Source: Bradyrhizobium erythrophlei (GTDB lineage: Bacteria; Pseudomonadota; Alphaproteobacteria; Rhizobiales; Xanthobacteraceae). From it: a stretch of DNA of 64,000 nt. This document shows, piece by piece, positions 45,431-55,405 of this stretch. The first letter of the stretch is position 1; each line of letters opens with the position of its first letter. The notes under the pieces were generated by a model. The model saw nothing but the letters and a program-made list of their open reading frames with translations. It had not been told where the DNA came from and did not search any database. A program made the position numbers and the translations under genes. The stretch is from NCBI RefSeq assembly GCF_900129505.1, contig NZ_LT670818.1, forward strand, positions 3,815,001 through 3,879,000, in the 5' to 3' direction.

Positions 45431-46012
45431 TCACAGCGGATCGTTGCGCGGGACCCCGGGCTCTCGGGCAGCCGGACGCTGGGACGGATCGCGGCCGAGC
45501 TTCGATTTCAGCTCCATCAGATCGGTGAAGACGTCGGCCTGGCGCCGCAACTCGTCGGCGATCATCGGCGGCTGGCTGGAAATGGTCGAGACCACGGTGA
45601 CCCGCACGCCGCGGCGCTGCACCGCTTCCACCAGCGAGCGGAAATCGCCGTCGCCGGAAAACAGCACGATCTGGTCGACATGCCCGGCGAGCTCCATGGC
45701 GTCGACCGCAAGCTCGATATCCATGTTGCCCTTGACCTTGCGACGGCCGCTGGAGTCGACGAATTCCTTGGTCGCCTTGGTGACGACGGTGTAGCCATTG
45801 TAGTCCAGCCAGTCGATCAGCGGACGGATCGACGAATATTCCTGATCTTCAATGACGGCCGTATAGTAGAACGCGCGCAACAGGGTGCCGCGGCTCTGGA
45901 ATTCCCTGAGCAGCCGCTTGTAGTCGACATCGAAACCCAGGGTCTTGGCGGTCGCGTAGAGATTCGGCCCGTCGATGAAAAGCGCGATCCTGTCGGAGTG
46001 CTCCCGCGCCAT
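45431..46012 (-). CDS. NYN-domain protein, LabA/DUF88 family
   Basis: 193 residues. PIN-like nuclease fold with the acidic residues expected at the metal site: ALFIDGPNLYATAK, NMDIELAVDAMELA and LFSGDGDFRSLVEAV. LabA-type proteins are predicted RNases; the bacterial substrate is unknown. C-terminal tail Pro/Arg-rich. Upstream on its strand is a 245-base gap before the cyclase gene, including an AT-rich stretch AAAGTTATTTTAAGTGTC at 46062-46079 that could carry its promoter. Confidence 0.92.
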   Translation of the reverse strand: MAREHSDRIALFIDGPNLYATAKTLGFDVDYKRLLREFQSRGTLLRAFYYTAVIEDQEYSSIRPLIDWLDYNGYTVVTKATKEFVDSSGRRKVKGNMDIELAVDAMELAGHVDQIVLFSGDGDFRSLVEAVQRRGVRVTVVSTISSQPPMIADELRRQADVFTDLMELKSKLGRDPSQRPAAREPGVPRNDPL

Positions 46013-46257
46013 GAGGAATCCTTCTTGCCGACCGGCATGCCCAACCGGTCAACACCATCAAAAGTTATTTTAAGTGTCAAGGAGTCTCTGCCGCGCGCGG
46101 GAGGCAAAGCGCTTCATCGTGCTTTCCATGCAACGCCGGGGCGGGGCGCGTTTTCAGCGGCTGCATCCGGCGGTCGGGTCCGAGCGCGCTGACACTTGGC
46201 TAAATAAGGCAGGCTCGTCCTTGCGCGAGAACGACCATCGGCGTTTCCGCACCGGCG

Positions 46258-47865
46258 CTACGCCCCCTTGACGCGTCCGCCCAGGAAATAAGTCAGCATC
46301 TCGCCCTTACCTTTCAAAGCCACCGGCCCGCGCAATTCGCAATGAAATGTATCCCTGATTTTTTGATACGTTGTCTCCGAAATCTGAATGCGACTGGGCA
46401 ACCCGGAAGACTCCAGGCGGCTTGCGGTGTTCACGGTGTCGCCCCATACGTCATAGATCGACCTGTGCTGGCCGATCAGGCCCGCCACCACTTCCCCAGA
46501 ATGGATTCCTATCCGCGCTTCGAGCGTTTCGCCGAATCGTTTGCCGGTATCGCGCACCGCATCGATCATGCCGAGCGCCATATCGGCGATGGCGTGCGCG
46601 TGACCGGGACGTTCTTCCGGTATTCCGCCCGCAACCATGTAGGCGTCGCCGACCGTTTTGATTTTTTCCAGCTTAAGCTCCTTTGCCAAAGCATCGAAAG
46701 ACGAAAACAAGCTGTTCAGGAGGTCGACGATGCGCGCCGGCGAACATCTGCCGGCAAGGGTGGTGAAATCCACCAGATCGGCGAACAGGATGGTCGCATC
46801 GGCAAAGCTGTCGGCGATCGCAACGTCGCCCTTTCGGATGCGGTTCACGATCGTTTCTGGCAGAATGTTCAGCAACAGCGCTTCGGTCTTGCCCTTCTCG
46901 ACCCGCAACTCGTCGATGAAAGCCAGTTCGCGATCGCGTAGCCGCTTTCGCTCCAGCGACGCTCCAATGCGCGCGCCGAGCAGCACGGGATCGAAAGGCT
47001 TCGGAATGTAATCTTCGGCTCCCGCCTCGATGCAACGAACGATGCTGTCGATCTCGTCCAGCGCCGAGATCATCATGACCGGAATATGCTGGTCAACTGG
47101 ATGAGCTTTAAGCCGTTTCAGCACCTCCAATCCATTTATATCCGGCATCATCAGATCGAGCAGGACGAGGTCGAATTGGGATTTGGCCACTGCCTCCAGA
47201 GCCGATCTGCCGCCGTCAGCCGTATCGACGGCATGCCCTTGGCGCCGAAGCCTGCGTGAAAGCAGTTCGCGATTGGCCTCCGTGTCATCGACCACGAGGA
47301 TCCGACCCGACAGTAGATTGGGCATGTGCTTGGATGTGATCGGCTGAATCGACCGCATAATCTCGCCGACCAGATCGCGAGATGCCTCGGCCGATGGAGC
47401 TGTGCCGGAAGGCCCCGGATTTCCCGTAGCCGTCGAGCCAATCAGATTGTCGATTTGCCCGAGCAGTTGGTCGGCGGCGGCCACAATCCTCGCGATATCG
47501 CCAAGCAGATCTTCGCGACCGCTTTCGCGGGCGTCCTCCATGATCAATTCGCTGTAGCCCTTGACGGCGTTGAGGGGCGTCCGAAGTTCATGTCGGAGCG
47601 TGGTCCTGAGGGCCGCAGAATTGTTGTTTCCAGCTCCCGACGAAGCTTGCGTAGCCAAGTTCACCAGCTGACCGAGCTGTTCCCGGAGCAAAAGGCCGGC
47701 CGAATGGACGCGTTCAAGGTCCGAGACCAGCGACTTGTCCTCGCTGCGGCGGGCGTCCTCGATCAGGATTTCGGTCAATTCCAGAATGGTAGCAATGGGG
47801 GCCGCGAATTCCTGGCGCAGGAAGGCAGCGCGCGCACGCTCGAGGCGCTGGTCGGGATCAGTCAC
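46258..47865 (-). CDS. HisKA-receiver-adenylate cyclase fusion (no kinase ATPase domain)
   Basis: 535 residues. Residues 1-75 helical; a HisKA dimerisation/phosphotransfer segment at about 86-145 (H92 in [18 protein letters not shown]); no HATPase domain; receiver at 187-300 (VVDD, phospho-Asp237 in LLDLMMPD, Lys289); coiled linker; class III cyclase domain at about 350-530. Cyclase metal ligands are the Asp of FADLVDFT (363) and of TVGDAYMV (407); Lys403 and Asp472 (YDVWGD) fit ATP specificity; Asn479 and Arg483 (NTASR) complete the site. Predicted output: cAMP controlled by phosphorylation. Last gene of the minus-strand signalling cassette. Confidence 0.92.
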   Translation of the reverse strand: MTDPDQRLERARAAFLRQEFAAPIATILELTEILIEDARRSEDKSLVSDLERVHSAGLLLREQLGQLVNLATQASSGAGNNNSAALRTTLRHELRTPLNAVKGYSELIMEDARESGREDLLGDIARIVAAADQLLGQIDNLIGSTATGNPGPSGTAPSAEASRDLVGEIMRSIQPITSKHMPNLLSGRILVVDDTEANRELLSRRLRRQGHAVDTADGGRSALEAVAKSQFDLVLLDLMMPDINGLEVLKRLKAHPVDQHIPVMMISALDEIDSIVRCIEAGAEDYIPKPFDPVLLGARIGASLERKRLRDRELAFIDELRVEKGKTEALLLNILPETIVNRIRKGDVAIADSFADATILFADLVDFTTLAGRCSPARIVDLLNSLFSSFDALAKELKLEKIKTVGDAYMVAGGIPEERPGHAHAIADMALGMIDAVRDTGKRFGETLEARIGIHSGEVVAGLIGQHRSIYDVWGDTVNTASRLESSGLPSRIQISETTYQKIRDTFHCELRGPVALKGKGEMLTYFLGGRVKGA

Positions 47866-47892
47866 GTTCGTTCTGAACCAACATGGTTTTCC

Positions 47893-48264
47893 CTAATGGC
47901 GCGCCAGCAGCGCGTCGATCTTTTCGAGCAGCCGCGGCATTTCAATCGGCTTGGTGTCGTAGTCGTCGCATCCGGCGCCGAGCGCTCTGTCGCGATCACC
48001 CGACATGGCATGTGCCGTAAGCGCAATGATGGGAATACGAGAAGACGTTTCAGCCGCCTTGACGCGCCGCGTCGCCTCCCAGCCGTCGATGACCGGCAAG
48101 CTCATGTCCATCAGAATCAGATCTGGCTTTTCACTTTGAGCCATGGCGACGGCTTGCTCGCCATCCACTGCCATCACAACTTCATATCCCTTGCGGAGCA
48201 GGCGGCGCGAAAGCATGTCGCGATTCATTTCATTGTCTTCAACCAGTAAAATCTTCGCCATCAA
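47893..48264 (-). CDS. Single-domain response regulator
   Basis: 123 residues, a lone receiver: ILLVEDNEMNRDMLSRRL, phospho-Asp in LILMDMSLPVIDG, Thr in IIALTAHAMSGDR and Lys in DTKPIEMPRL. DivK-like in size and sequence style. It sits between the hybrid kinase (26 bases downstream of its stop) and the receiver-cyclase gene, so it is likely a phospho-relay or shuttle between them. Confidence 0.93.
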   Translation of the reverse strand: MMAKILLVEDNEMNRDMLSRRLLRKGYEVVMAVDGEQAVAMAQSEKPDLILMDMSLPVIDGWEATRRVKAAETSSRIPIIALTAHAMSGDRDRALGAGCDDYDTKPIEMPRLLEKIDALLARH

Positions 48265-48290
48265 ATCACCATCACGTCATCGCTTGACAA

Positions 48291-50978
48291 TTACATCTCG
48301 GTATCGGCGCGCGCCGGACGCCGGCCCACTGCTTTGCTAATCGCTGTTGCAATATCCCTGTCGATTGAATCGCCTTTTTCGATAATGGTACGCACCGCCA
48401 GCAGGCCTCGTTCGGCCACGGTCAACTGCTTGGCGGTGATAACCACCACCGGGACATGCCGCCAAGCAGTGTGACTGTTGAACGTATCGAGGAACTCGAA
48501 ACCATCCATCTCCGGCATCATCAAGTCGAGCAGGATCAATGCCGGTGGCGGATTTTCCGCGAGCCAGGACAGCGCCAACCGTCCATTGGTCACCTCTGCC
48601 ACTGTTAGACCCATCCTCTCGATTGTACTACGCACGGTTTCGCGGGTCGCCAAGTCATCCTCGACAAGCAGGATAGGGCCGTCTCGAGACAGGAGATGGC
48701 GCAGCAGCGAGGTGAGTTCCGCGCGATCGACCGGCTTGGTCATGACTTCGGCCGCGCCCAGCGATAGACCAATGCCCCGATCCGGCGCCACCGTGACCAT
48801 GACGACCGGGATATCGCGAAGTTCGGGGTGGGCCTTGAGGGCTCCCAGCACGGCCCAACCATCGGTTTTCGGCATTAAAACGTCGAGCGTGATCGCGTCC
48901 GGCCGCAGTTTGAGGGCAAGTTCGAGCGCCTCGTCGCCGCCGCGCGCCTGGACGGTGCGGTAGCCCTCGCGCCTGAGACTTGTCGTCAGCAAATCCCTCG
49001 AAGCGGCATCGTCGTCGACGATGAGCACCGTGACGGACGCGGGGTCCTCATGCGGGGTGGGGGATTGCTCCACTGCTGGCTCGTTTGCCGCCTCTATCTG
49101 CGGCGGGCCGGCCGCCTGATCGGGAATGACGATGGTGAAGGTCGAACCTTCTCCGACCCGGCTCGCAACCGAGATGTCGCCGCCCAACAACCGGCAGAAA
49201 TGCCGCGTGATGGCAAGACCGAGGCCGGTCCCGCCGAATTTCTTGGTGGTCGACGCATCGGCCTGGCTGAAGGCTTGAAACAGGCGGCCAAGCTGCTCCG
49301 GGCTCATGCCGATGCCCGTATCCGAGATCGTCATCCGGATCATCGCTCGATCCGTACGTTCAATTGCGAGCGTCAGTTTCCCGTTCTGGGTAAATTTGCT
49401 GGCGTTGCTGAGGACATTGAGGAGGCACTGCTTCACCTTGGTGCGGTCGGTGCGCATGCTGCCGATGTCTTTTGCCACGCGAAGCTCGAGGGTGTTGCCG
49501 GTTTTGGCCACCAGGGGCCTTATGATCGCTCCCACCTCTTCGAGAAGGGACGAAATGTCGATCTCCTCGATGAATACTTCCATCTTGCCGGCTTCGACCT
49601 TGGAAAGGTCGAGGATGTCATTGATCAGCCCCAGCAGATGACGTCCGGCACCTTCGATTTTCTTGAGGTCGGGTACGAGCTGCTCCTGGCCGCCGTCGGC
49701 CGCGTCTTCCTGCAGGATCTCGCTGTAACCAATGATGGCATTGAGCGGGGTCCGCAGTTCGTGGCTCATATTGGCCAGGAACTGGCTCTTGGTTCGATTG
49801 GCGACTTCCGACAACTCGCGCGCCTGCTCGAGTTCGAGGTTGTGCTGCCGCAGCTCGGTAATGTCGGAGTAGACCGCGACGGTTCCGCCACCCAGAATAC
49901 GGCGCTCGCTGATGCGAATGTAACGGCCACCATACCGGTATTCGGCAAACCCGCCTGAATGCTCGCGCCGCGCCAGCCGCTCGGCGATCCAGTCCTGCGG
50001 ACTCTGGCTGCCAAGGTCGACCAGCGAACGCGAGACCACGGCCTCAAGCAATTCTCCGAAGGTCGTTCCTTGCCTGATGATGTCGACAAGGCCCGGGTAA
50101 ATGGCGCGGAACTGCTCGTTGAACAGAACGATCCGGTCCTCGGAATCGTACAGCACGAAGCCTTCGGAGATGGTCGCGATCGCGGCGGCTATGGTTTTTC
50201 GCTGCGTCTCGGCTTCGGCCGCGAAGCGGTCGCGTTCCCTCAAGCTATCCCGAAAAAGGGCGAGGGTGCGCGCCATGGCGCCGATCTCATCAGACCCCGC
50301 GGAAGGGATCGGTACCGACAGATCGCCGGCGCTGAGGCCGTCGATTGCGCCCACAAGGCGGTGAAGCGGGACGGCGATCGAACGCAGAATGATGAATGTT
50401 AGTGCAAAGCCCAAAGCCAGGATGAAAAGATCGGCGATCAGTGTTCTGTTCGTCACCGCAGTCACGTCGCTGACGATTCCGTCTCGCTCGGCCGTAAGCT
50501 CGCCGCGCAACTCGTTGATGAGCGAAGTCAGGAGTTCGTCGACCCTGACACTGTGCTGGCGAGCCTGTGCCAGCAGCGAATTGCCGATGACGCGCTGGTC
50601 GTTGGTGTACCGATCCACGGCATCGTTCGCGGACTTCTCGAATTCGTCGCGCTCGGTGCGAATCTCCGCCACAAGCTTGGGTTTACGCAGCGCCAGCCGG
50701 TCAAGGTAATCGTCCATGCGGCTGCGTGCCGCCGCAGCGCTGCGCTCCGAAGGGGTAAGCAGGCTCACCGCCAGATCGGTGAGCCAATAGCGCATTTCAC
50801 CGAACGCAATGCGGGCGCCGTTCGCCGACTCGATGACGCCGCTCAGTTCAGTTTCGGTTGCGACGGCAGTCGAGTTCTTTGCAAGCGTTCGCATCAGATA
50901 TAGATTGGTCGCGATCAGCATGCACAGCAGCACGCCCGACAATATGATGAGCCTGGCGCGAATGGTGAGCCGGGACAT
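48291..50978 (-). CDS. Hybrid sensor histidine kinase with HAMP, PAS and two receivers
   Basis: 895 residues from the ATG at 50978. TM1 at 8-29, a four-helix-bundle-like extracytoplasmic region (30-178), TM2 at about 180-200, HAMP (about 200-252), PAS (about 264-378), HisKA with H406 ([19 protein letters not shown]), HATPase (about 510-620: [25 protein letters not shown]), receiver 1 with Asp699 (TLDVLMPK) and receiver 2 with Asp818 (LLDLMMPE). Receiver 2 lacks the usual conserved Lys context (TIIEKGDS). The frame is open upstream to 51332, but that stretch has no protein-like features. It follows the haem protein gene by about 100 bases. Confidence 0.92.
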   Translation of the reverse strand: MSRLTIRARLIILSGVLLCMLIATNLYLMRTLAKNSTAVATETELSGVIESANGARIAFGEMRYWLTDLAVSLLTPSERSAAAARSRMDDYLDRLALRKPKLVAEIRTERDEFEKSANDAVDRYTNDQRVIGNSLLAQARQHSVRVDELLTSLINELRGELTAERDGIVSDVTAVTNRTLIADLFILALGFALTFIILRSIAVPLHRLVGAIDGLSAGDLSVPIPSAGSDEIGAMARTLALFRDSLRERDRFAAEAETQRKTIAAAIATISEGFVLYDSEDRIVLFNEQFRAIYPGLVDIIRQGTTFGELLEAVVSRSLVDLGSQSPQDWIAERLARREHSGGFAEYRYGGRYIRISERRILGGGTVAVYSDITELRQHNLELEQARELSEVANRTKSQFLANMSHELRTPLNAIIGYSEILQEDAADGGQEQLVPDLKKIEGAGRHLLGLINDILDLSKVEAGKMEVFIEEIDISSLLEEVGAIIRPLVAKTGNTLELRVAKDIGSMRTDRTKVKQCLLNVLSNASKFTQNGKLTLAIERTDRAMIRMTISDTGIGMSPEQLGRLFQAFSQADASTTKKFGGTGLGLAITRHFCRLLGGDISVASRVGEGSTFTIVIPDQAAGPPQIEAANEPAVEQSPTPHEDPASVTVLIVDDDAASRDLLTTSLRREGYRTVQARGGDEALELALKLRPDAITLDVLMPKTDGWAVLGALKAHPELRDIPVVMVTVAPDRGIGLSLGAAEVMTKPVDRAELTSLLRHLLSRDGPILLVEDDLATRETVRSTIERMGLTVAEVTNGRLALSWLAENPPPALILLDLMMPEMDGFEFLDTFNSHTAWRHVPVVVITAKQLTVAERGLLAVRTIIEKGDSIDRDIATAISKAVGRRPARADTEM

Positions 50979-51082
50979 CACTCGCGAGCCCCGGCGGCGG
51001 ACGTTGCGACCCATCCTCGGCCGCGGCCGGGAGGGCGGCCGCAGCCTTCGCACGATGATCGGGGAAACCGCCACATTGCCGG

Positions 51083-51856
51083 CTACTGCTTGAAGAGCGT
51101 GACGCTGATGATCGCGCCGAGATCGCCTTCCTTGCCACCCTCCTTGGGGTAGCCGGTAATATCGGTTTCGCCTTTCGGCGATCCGTGACAACTCAGGCAC
51201 GAGCCCGCATAATATTCCGGCATCATCATCCGGTACGCCGGCCGCCCCTTTGTATCCACTTCGGCTGCATAGGCCTGCCCGCGCGGCCAGTCCGCCTGAA
51301 GGAGCTTGCCACGGATAACTTCGCTTTCCCACGGGTCGGGCCGCGACTTCCGGTTCCTTACAAGCTGTTCGGGAGCCGTTACCTTGATTTGCGCCTCGCT
51401 CTTGGCGTGGCTTTCAAATGACTCGTTGACCAGCCGGGCAAAGACCGCCGGGATAAAGGCTTTGAACCCAACACCCTTCGCATTGATGGTTGCCTGATTG
51501 GCATCGGTGGCTTCGACGATGGCGTCCATCTGGGCATGCATGAGCCTGCCGAGACGCGACGCCGGGTCGATACTCGCGGGATCCGTTCCCGTGGTCTTCT
51601 TGAAGATCTCGACAGCCTGCTGCAGCACCACCTGTCCGGTTAGTCCTTTGTCGCCGAGATTGGGATCGTTGATGCGGGTCTGATTGCTGGAAATCACCTG
51701 GCGCGCGGCACGGAGCATGTCCGCCAGACTTTTTGCCGTATTCGCATCGTCATCCGGTCCAGCTTGCAGAGGTTCTACCGAAAAAAGGCAGCTCACAAGA
51801 AACGCGCCGAGAAAAAGTCGATTAAAAGAGCAGGCCCGGTTAATCCGTTCGCTCAT
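51083..51856 (-). CDS. Exported DUF3365 (Tll0287-like) c-type haem protein
   Basis: 257 residues. Signal peptide about 1-32 (FNRLFLGAFLVSCLFSVEPLQA). The mature protein has the Tll0287-like layout: a helical part, VGFKAFIPAVFARLVNESF, NRKSRPDPWESEVI, YRMMMPEYYAGSCLSCHGSP with a CxxCH covalent haem site at 220-224, and a C-terminal GDLGAIISVTLF. Such domains are proposed periplasmic redox or gas sensors. Start at 51856 has GGGAG upstream. First gene of a minus-strand run with the hybrid kinase, receiver and cyclase genes, so it probably supplies the sensory input. Confidence 0.9.
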   Translation of the reverse strand: MSERINRACSFNRLFLGAFLVSCLFSVEPLQAGPDDDANTAKSLADMLRAARQVISSNQTRINDPNLGDKGLTGQVVLQQAVEIFKKTTGTDPASIDPASRLGRLMHAQMDAIVEATDANQATINAKGVGFKAFIPAVFARLVNESFESHAKSEAQIKVTAPEQLVRNRKSRPDPWESEVIRGKLLQADWPRGQAYAAEVDTKGRPAYRMMMPEYYAGSCLSCHGSPKGETDITGYPKEGGKEGDLGAIISVTLFKQ

Positions 51857-52593
51857 GTTAAATCTCCCAAATCCAATGATGATCCGTAACACCAATTGAC
51901 CTGAGACGAAATAGTCTGCCGATTTCATTCAATCGATGGTCCGCCGCGTCGAAAGCCGCCGGCTCCGCTGCGCCATCCGGCCTCGAACCGCTCGGCACCG
52001 ATGCGCTGCTGGCGGGTCCTTTGTGGCCGCCCGACGGGCAAATCAGTGAATCGCCTGTCCAGCCCCATTCGCAAAAATATTCTGATTTTCAGAAGAAGCA
52101 AATCACGTTATAGCCTTCCCCGTCCTGTCCCACAGAGGGGCGGCTCGAGATCGTCACGAACGCGGGACAGGATGCGGTGGACGCGGATGGCGCCTGAGAC
52201 GAGGGCGCCTGGGGCGGACGGTGAAGTCGTGTGGTTCTGACGCCTCGACGCTGGCGTCAAGCTCGTGAGAAGCAAGCTTCTCAGGGGTGACGGTGACAAG
52301 AAAGCCCGATCGCCGGGAAGAGCACGAAGGAAACCGTTAAAACCATTGCGCGGGGAATGCCGGGCGATTCCGGTGTGACCTGACTAACGCGTGTGCTTTT
52401 TACTTTCTACCGCTGCACACGCGGCTATCGGGCGCATCGGGCGCCCGGCATTCCCTGCGCCCTCCGATACGAGAGGGCGGAACGAGCAGGCCAAACCTCG
52501 CGCGAAACATGCGGCGAGATCGCGAAGGTGTGGCTGACGTTGTTTGAAATTGAATCCATGAAATCAATGGCGTGCGAACGCACACACCACAAT
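51857..52593. other. Gene-free stretch upstream of the signalling cassette
   Basis: No supported gene on either strand between the haem protein and prs (gap 51857-52797). The part nearest 51857 should contain the cassette promoter; an AT-rich patch AAAAATATTCTGATTTTCAG lies at about 52074-52093. The rest is repeat sequence, listed separately. Confidence 0.55.
52104..52560. repeat. Dispersed repeat with nested inverted repeats
   Basis: It starts GCCTTCCCCGTCCTGTCCCA and contains an outer inverted pair, 52348-52366 (GCGCGGGGAATGCCGGGCG) with 52442-52460 (its complement, one mismatch), enclosing an inner pair GCGTGTGC (52389-52396) and GCACACGC (52415-52422). The wording matches, from memory, an element found many times in Bradyrhizobium-type genomes, where fragments are often mis-annotated as short proteins. 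The exact ends are uncertain. Confidence 0.65.
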
Positions 52594-52732
52594 CGTCATC
52601 GCCCGCCAACGGGTCGGCGCGTCGCGCCGCCCGATGACAGGCTCCGGCGGGCGATCCAGTATCCCAGAGACGCCAGTGATTGAGCCGAATCGCCGCGGCG
52701 TACTGGATACCGCTTCCGCGGGGTATGACGAC
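52594..52732. repeat. Intergenic palindromic repeat, family C
   Basis: CGTCATCGCCCGCC at the left, GGGGTATGACGAC at the right, with GCGATCCAGTAT and GTACTGGATACCGC inside. It shares the ATCCAGTA/TACTGGAT pair and the outer CGTCAT/ATGACG ends with 24159-24250. It lies downstream of prs. Confidence 0.7.
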
Positions 52733-52797
52733 TGCTCGTGCAGCGCACGTTCGCGCGCCGTGTTAGCTCACGATCATGCGGAGAGAGGCGTGTCGCC

Positions 52798-53751
52798 TCA
52801 GTCGAATAAACTCGACACCGACTCTTCCGACGCGGTGCGGGCGATGGCTTCGGCGATCAGCGGCGCGATCGACAGCGTGCGGATGTTCTTTGCCTTTTGC
52901 ACGGCTTCGGTCGGCAGGATCGAGTCGGTGATCACGAGCTCTTTCAGCCTCGAGCCGATGATGCGGGCGGCGGCGCCGCCGGACAGCACGCCGTGGCTGA
53001 TATAGGCGTAGACATCCTTGGCGCCATTGGCGAGCAGCGCTTCGGCGGCGTTCACCAGCGTGCCGCCGGAATCCACGATGTCGTCGATCAGGATGCAGGT
53101 GAAGCCGGCGCAGTCGCCGATCACGTTCATCACTTCGGATTCGCCGGCGCGTTCGCGGCGCTTGTCGATGATGGCGAGCGGGGTGTTGATGCGTTTGGCC
53201 AGCCCGCGCGCGCGCACCACGCCGCCGACATCGGGCGACACCACCAGGACGTTGCCGAGGTCGAAGCGTTCCTTGATGTCGCGCGCCATCACCGGCGAGG
53301 CGAAGAGATTGTCGGTCGGAATGTCGAAGAAGCCCTGGATCTGCGCGGCATGCAGGTCGAGCGTCATGACGCGGTCGACGCCGGCATGCGTGATCATGTT
53401 GGCGACCAGCTTGGCGGAGATCGGCGCGCGCGAGCCGACCTTGCGGTCCTGCCGGGCATAGCCGAAATAGGGCACCACCGCGGTGATGCGGCGCGCCGAG
53501 GCCCGGCGCAGCGCGTCGGTGATGATCAACAGCTCCATCAGGTGGTCGTTGGCCGGAAACGACGTCGACTGGATGATGAAGACATCGGAACCGCGGACGT
53601 TTTCCTGGATCTCGACGAAGATTTCCATGTCGGCGAAGCGCCGGACCACGGCCTTGGTCAGCGGCAGGGCCAATCCGTTGGCGATGGCCTGCGCCAGCGC
53701 CGGGTTGGAATTACCGGCGACGAGCTTGATGGAGCCATTCTTGGCCGACAT
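52798..53751 (-). CDS. prs: Ribose-phosphate pyrophosphokinase
   Basis: Makes PRPP from ribose 5-phosphate and ATP for nucleotide, His and Trp synthesis. 317 residues from the ATG at 53751, the normal length. Landmarks: [48 protein letters not shown] (ATP loop), [34 protein letters not shown] and the PRPP loop [18 protein letters not shown]. The longer frame from 53793 lacks similarity. GGGGAGAA precedes the start. Confidence 0.97.
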   Translation of the reverse strand: MSAKNGSIKLVAGNSNPALAQAIANGLALPLTKAVVRRFADMEIFVEIQENVRGSDVFIIQSTSFPANDHLMELLIITDALRRASARRITAVVPYFGYARQDRKVGSRAPISAKLVANMITHAGVDRVMTLDLHAAQIQGFFDIPTDNLFASPVMARDIKERFDLGNVLVVSPDVGGVVRARGLAKRINTPLAIIDKRRERAGESEVMNVIGDCAGFTCILIDDIVDSGGTLVNAAEALLANGAKDVYAYISHGVLSGGAAARIIGSRLKELVITDSILPTEAVQKAKNIRTLSIAPLIAEAIARTASEESVSSLFD

Positions 53752-53910
53752 CGTTGCTTCTCCCCGCGCCTTGCTGGAGACAATATTCAGCATATTGGGA
53801 TACCCACGAGACCGGCAAGTTGACGGCGTGGTGATATCAAGGAGTTAGCTCGGCTGGCAACCCATAGGCTCGGTTTTCCCAGGCAAAAATGGCAGCCATG
53901 CCTTGATTGG

Positions 53911-54558
53911 CTAATGGGTGGTGTAGCCGAGCGCGCTGACGCTGAATTGGCCCGAGGCAGGCGAGGGCGGGTCGTCGGCGCTGGCGACGGCGGGGCCGCG
54001 TTTGTCGGGGACCGGGGCCGGCGAGGGGGTATCCGTCGGGGCGGTTCCGTTGATCATGGCGCTGAGGCCGCTGAAGCCCGCCTGCGCGATCTTGCGCAAC
54101 ACCAGGTCGTCGGCCGCGGTCCAGGCGTCGCGCCCGGCCTTGCCGGCCGATTCTTGGCCGGAAAGGCGAAGTGCGCGCTGCTGGTCGCGGTCATAGACGT
54201 CCCAGACCCAGGCGATGACGGTGCGGCCGTGATCGACCTGGGCAGAGAGGTAGCTCTTCACACGGTAGGCGGCGCCACCTTCGCGCGAGACGATCGAGAG
54301 GCTGCGCAGCTTCGATTCGCTGTCGAGCACGCCGACCATGCGGTCGAACACCTGCGGTGGCGGTCCATCGATCGATTCGAAGGTGACGGTGGGGCCCGCG
54401 CCGGTGCTGGCCATCGCAAAAGAATCGCTCGCCACGCCACCGCCAGCGCAGCCGCCGAGCGCGGAAGCGATCGCGAGCAGCATGGCGGCCACGGCCGCAC
54501 GCGGTATGGTCCGGCAGGCTGTCGCGGCCCGAAACAAAATTACTGACGTGTCCCTCAT
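53911..54558 (-). CDS. Lipoprotein of unknown function
   Basis: 215 residues. After an N-terminal stretch comes a type II signal peptide with lipobox ASALGGCAG (Cys about residue 37). The mature part has VTFESIDGPPPQVFDRMVGV, RVKSYLSAQVDHGRTVIAWV and VYDRDQQRALRLSGQE, then a Pro-rich tail. No named domain. Expected in the periplasm, anchored by lipid added by Lgt, encoded three genes upstream. The GTG immediately before the ATG is an alternative start. Confidence 0.8.
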   Translation of the reverse strand: MRDTSVILFRAATACRTIPRAAVAAMLLAIASALGGCAGGGVASDSFAMASTGAGPTVTFESIDGPPPQVFDRMVGVLDSESKLRSLSIVSREGGAAYRVKSYLSAQVDHGRTVIAWVWDVYDRDQQRALRLSGQESAGKAGRDAWTAADDLVLRKIAQAGFSGLSAMINGTAPTDTPSPAPVPDKRGPAVASADDPPSPASGQFSVSALGYTTH

Positions 54559-54637
54559 CACGCCAAGAGCGATATCGTTAAAATGCGTTAAGGTCTAGGG
54601 CAGGGATTATGGCGGCGAACGCAAAAGTCCAATTGTG

Positions 54638-55405
54638 CTATTCGCTGGCCAGCGCGATGGCGTGAACGTGGCGGCCGTAGTCCGGCTCGTTGCGGTGCAC
54701 CGAGCGGCGGTAGCTGTAAAAGCGCTCGTCGGAATAGGTGTCGACGCCGATATCGTCGATCATCAGGACACCGGCGTTTTCCAGCCGCATCCGGATGAAG
54801 CCGGCGAGATCGAACATGGCGTGGCCCTCGCGGGTGGCCGGAAGAAAGAACATGGCGTTCTCGGCATCGGCCTCGAGGAAGCGTTCGACGAATTCGCCGC
54901 CGACTTCATAGGAGTGCTGGCGGATCAGGGGGCCGATGGCGGCGACGATGCCGCTGCGCTCGGCGCCGAGTTTTTCCATCGCCGCGACGGTGGATTCCAC
55001 AATGCCCGTCAACGCGCCCTTCCAGCCGGCATGCGCAGCCCCGATCACGCGCGCGCTCGGATCGACGAACAGGATCGGCCCGCAATCGGCTGCGGTCGCG
55101 CCGATGGCGAGCCCTTCGGTGCGGGTGACGATGGCGTCGGCGCGCGGCCGCTGGCCCTCCCAGGGACCTGCCGCCACCACCGCGTCGGGCGAATGGATCT
55201 GCCACACGGTGAGAAAATTCTCGGGTGTGACGCCGATCTGTTCCGCCATCCTTCGGCGGTTTTCCGCGACCTTGCCGGGATCGTCGCTGGAGCCGGTGCC
55301 GCCGTTGAGGCTGGCGTAAAGGCCGCCGGACACGCCGCCATCGCGGGTGAAGAAAGCGTGGCGCAGGCCGGGAATGGCCGAGAGCAGCGGCGAAGCGAGC
55401 GTCAC
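54638..55405 (-). CDS. pgeF: Peptidoglycan editing factor / LACC1-type multicopper-fold enzyme
   Basis: 255 residues, GTG start at 55405 overlapping the preceding methyltransferase stop as GTGA. YfiH/PgeF family: HAFFTRDGGVSGGLYASLN, VWQIHSPDAVV, IGATAADCGPILFVD and GAAHAGWKGALTGIVE carry the conserved His/Cys metal residues. In E. coli the protein removes misincorporated Ser from peptidoglycan precursors; mammalian and other family members have purine-nucleoside phosphorylase activity. Old annotations as polyphenol oxidase or laccase are less likely. Confidence 0.92.
   Translation of the reverse strand: MTLASPLLSAIPGLRHAFFTRDGGVSGGLYASLNGGTGSSDDPGKVAENRRRMAEQIGVTPENFLTVWQIHSPDAVVAAGPWEGQRPRADAIVTRTEGLAIGATAADCGPILFVDPSARVIGAAHAGWKGALTGIVESTVAAMEKLGAERSGIVAAIGPLIRQHSYEVGGEFVERFLEADAENAMFFLPATREGHAMFDLAGFIRMRLENAGVLMIDDIGVDTYSDERFYSYRRSVHRNEPDYGRHVHAIALASE

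Noticed and set aside
52001..52683. Short plus-strand open frames in the repeat region
   Set aside because: Their translations fall within the dispersed palindromic element and are Arg/Pro-rich; such frames are probably repeat sequence rather than genes.
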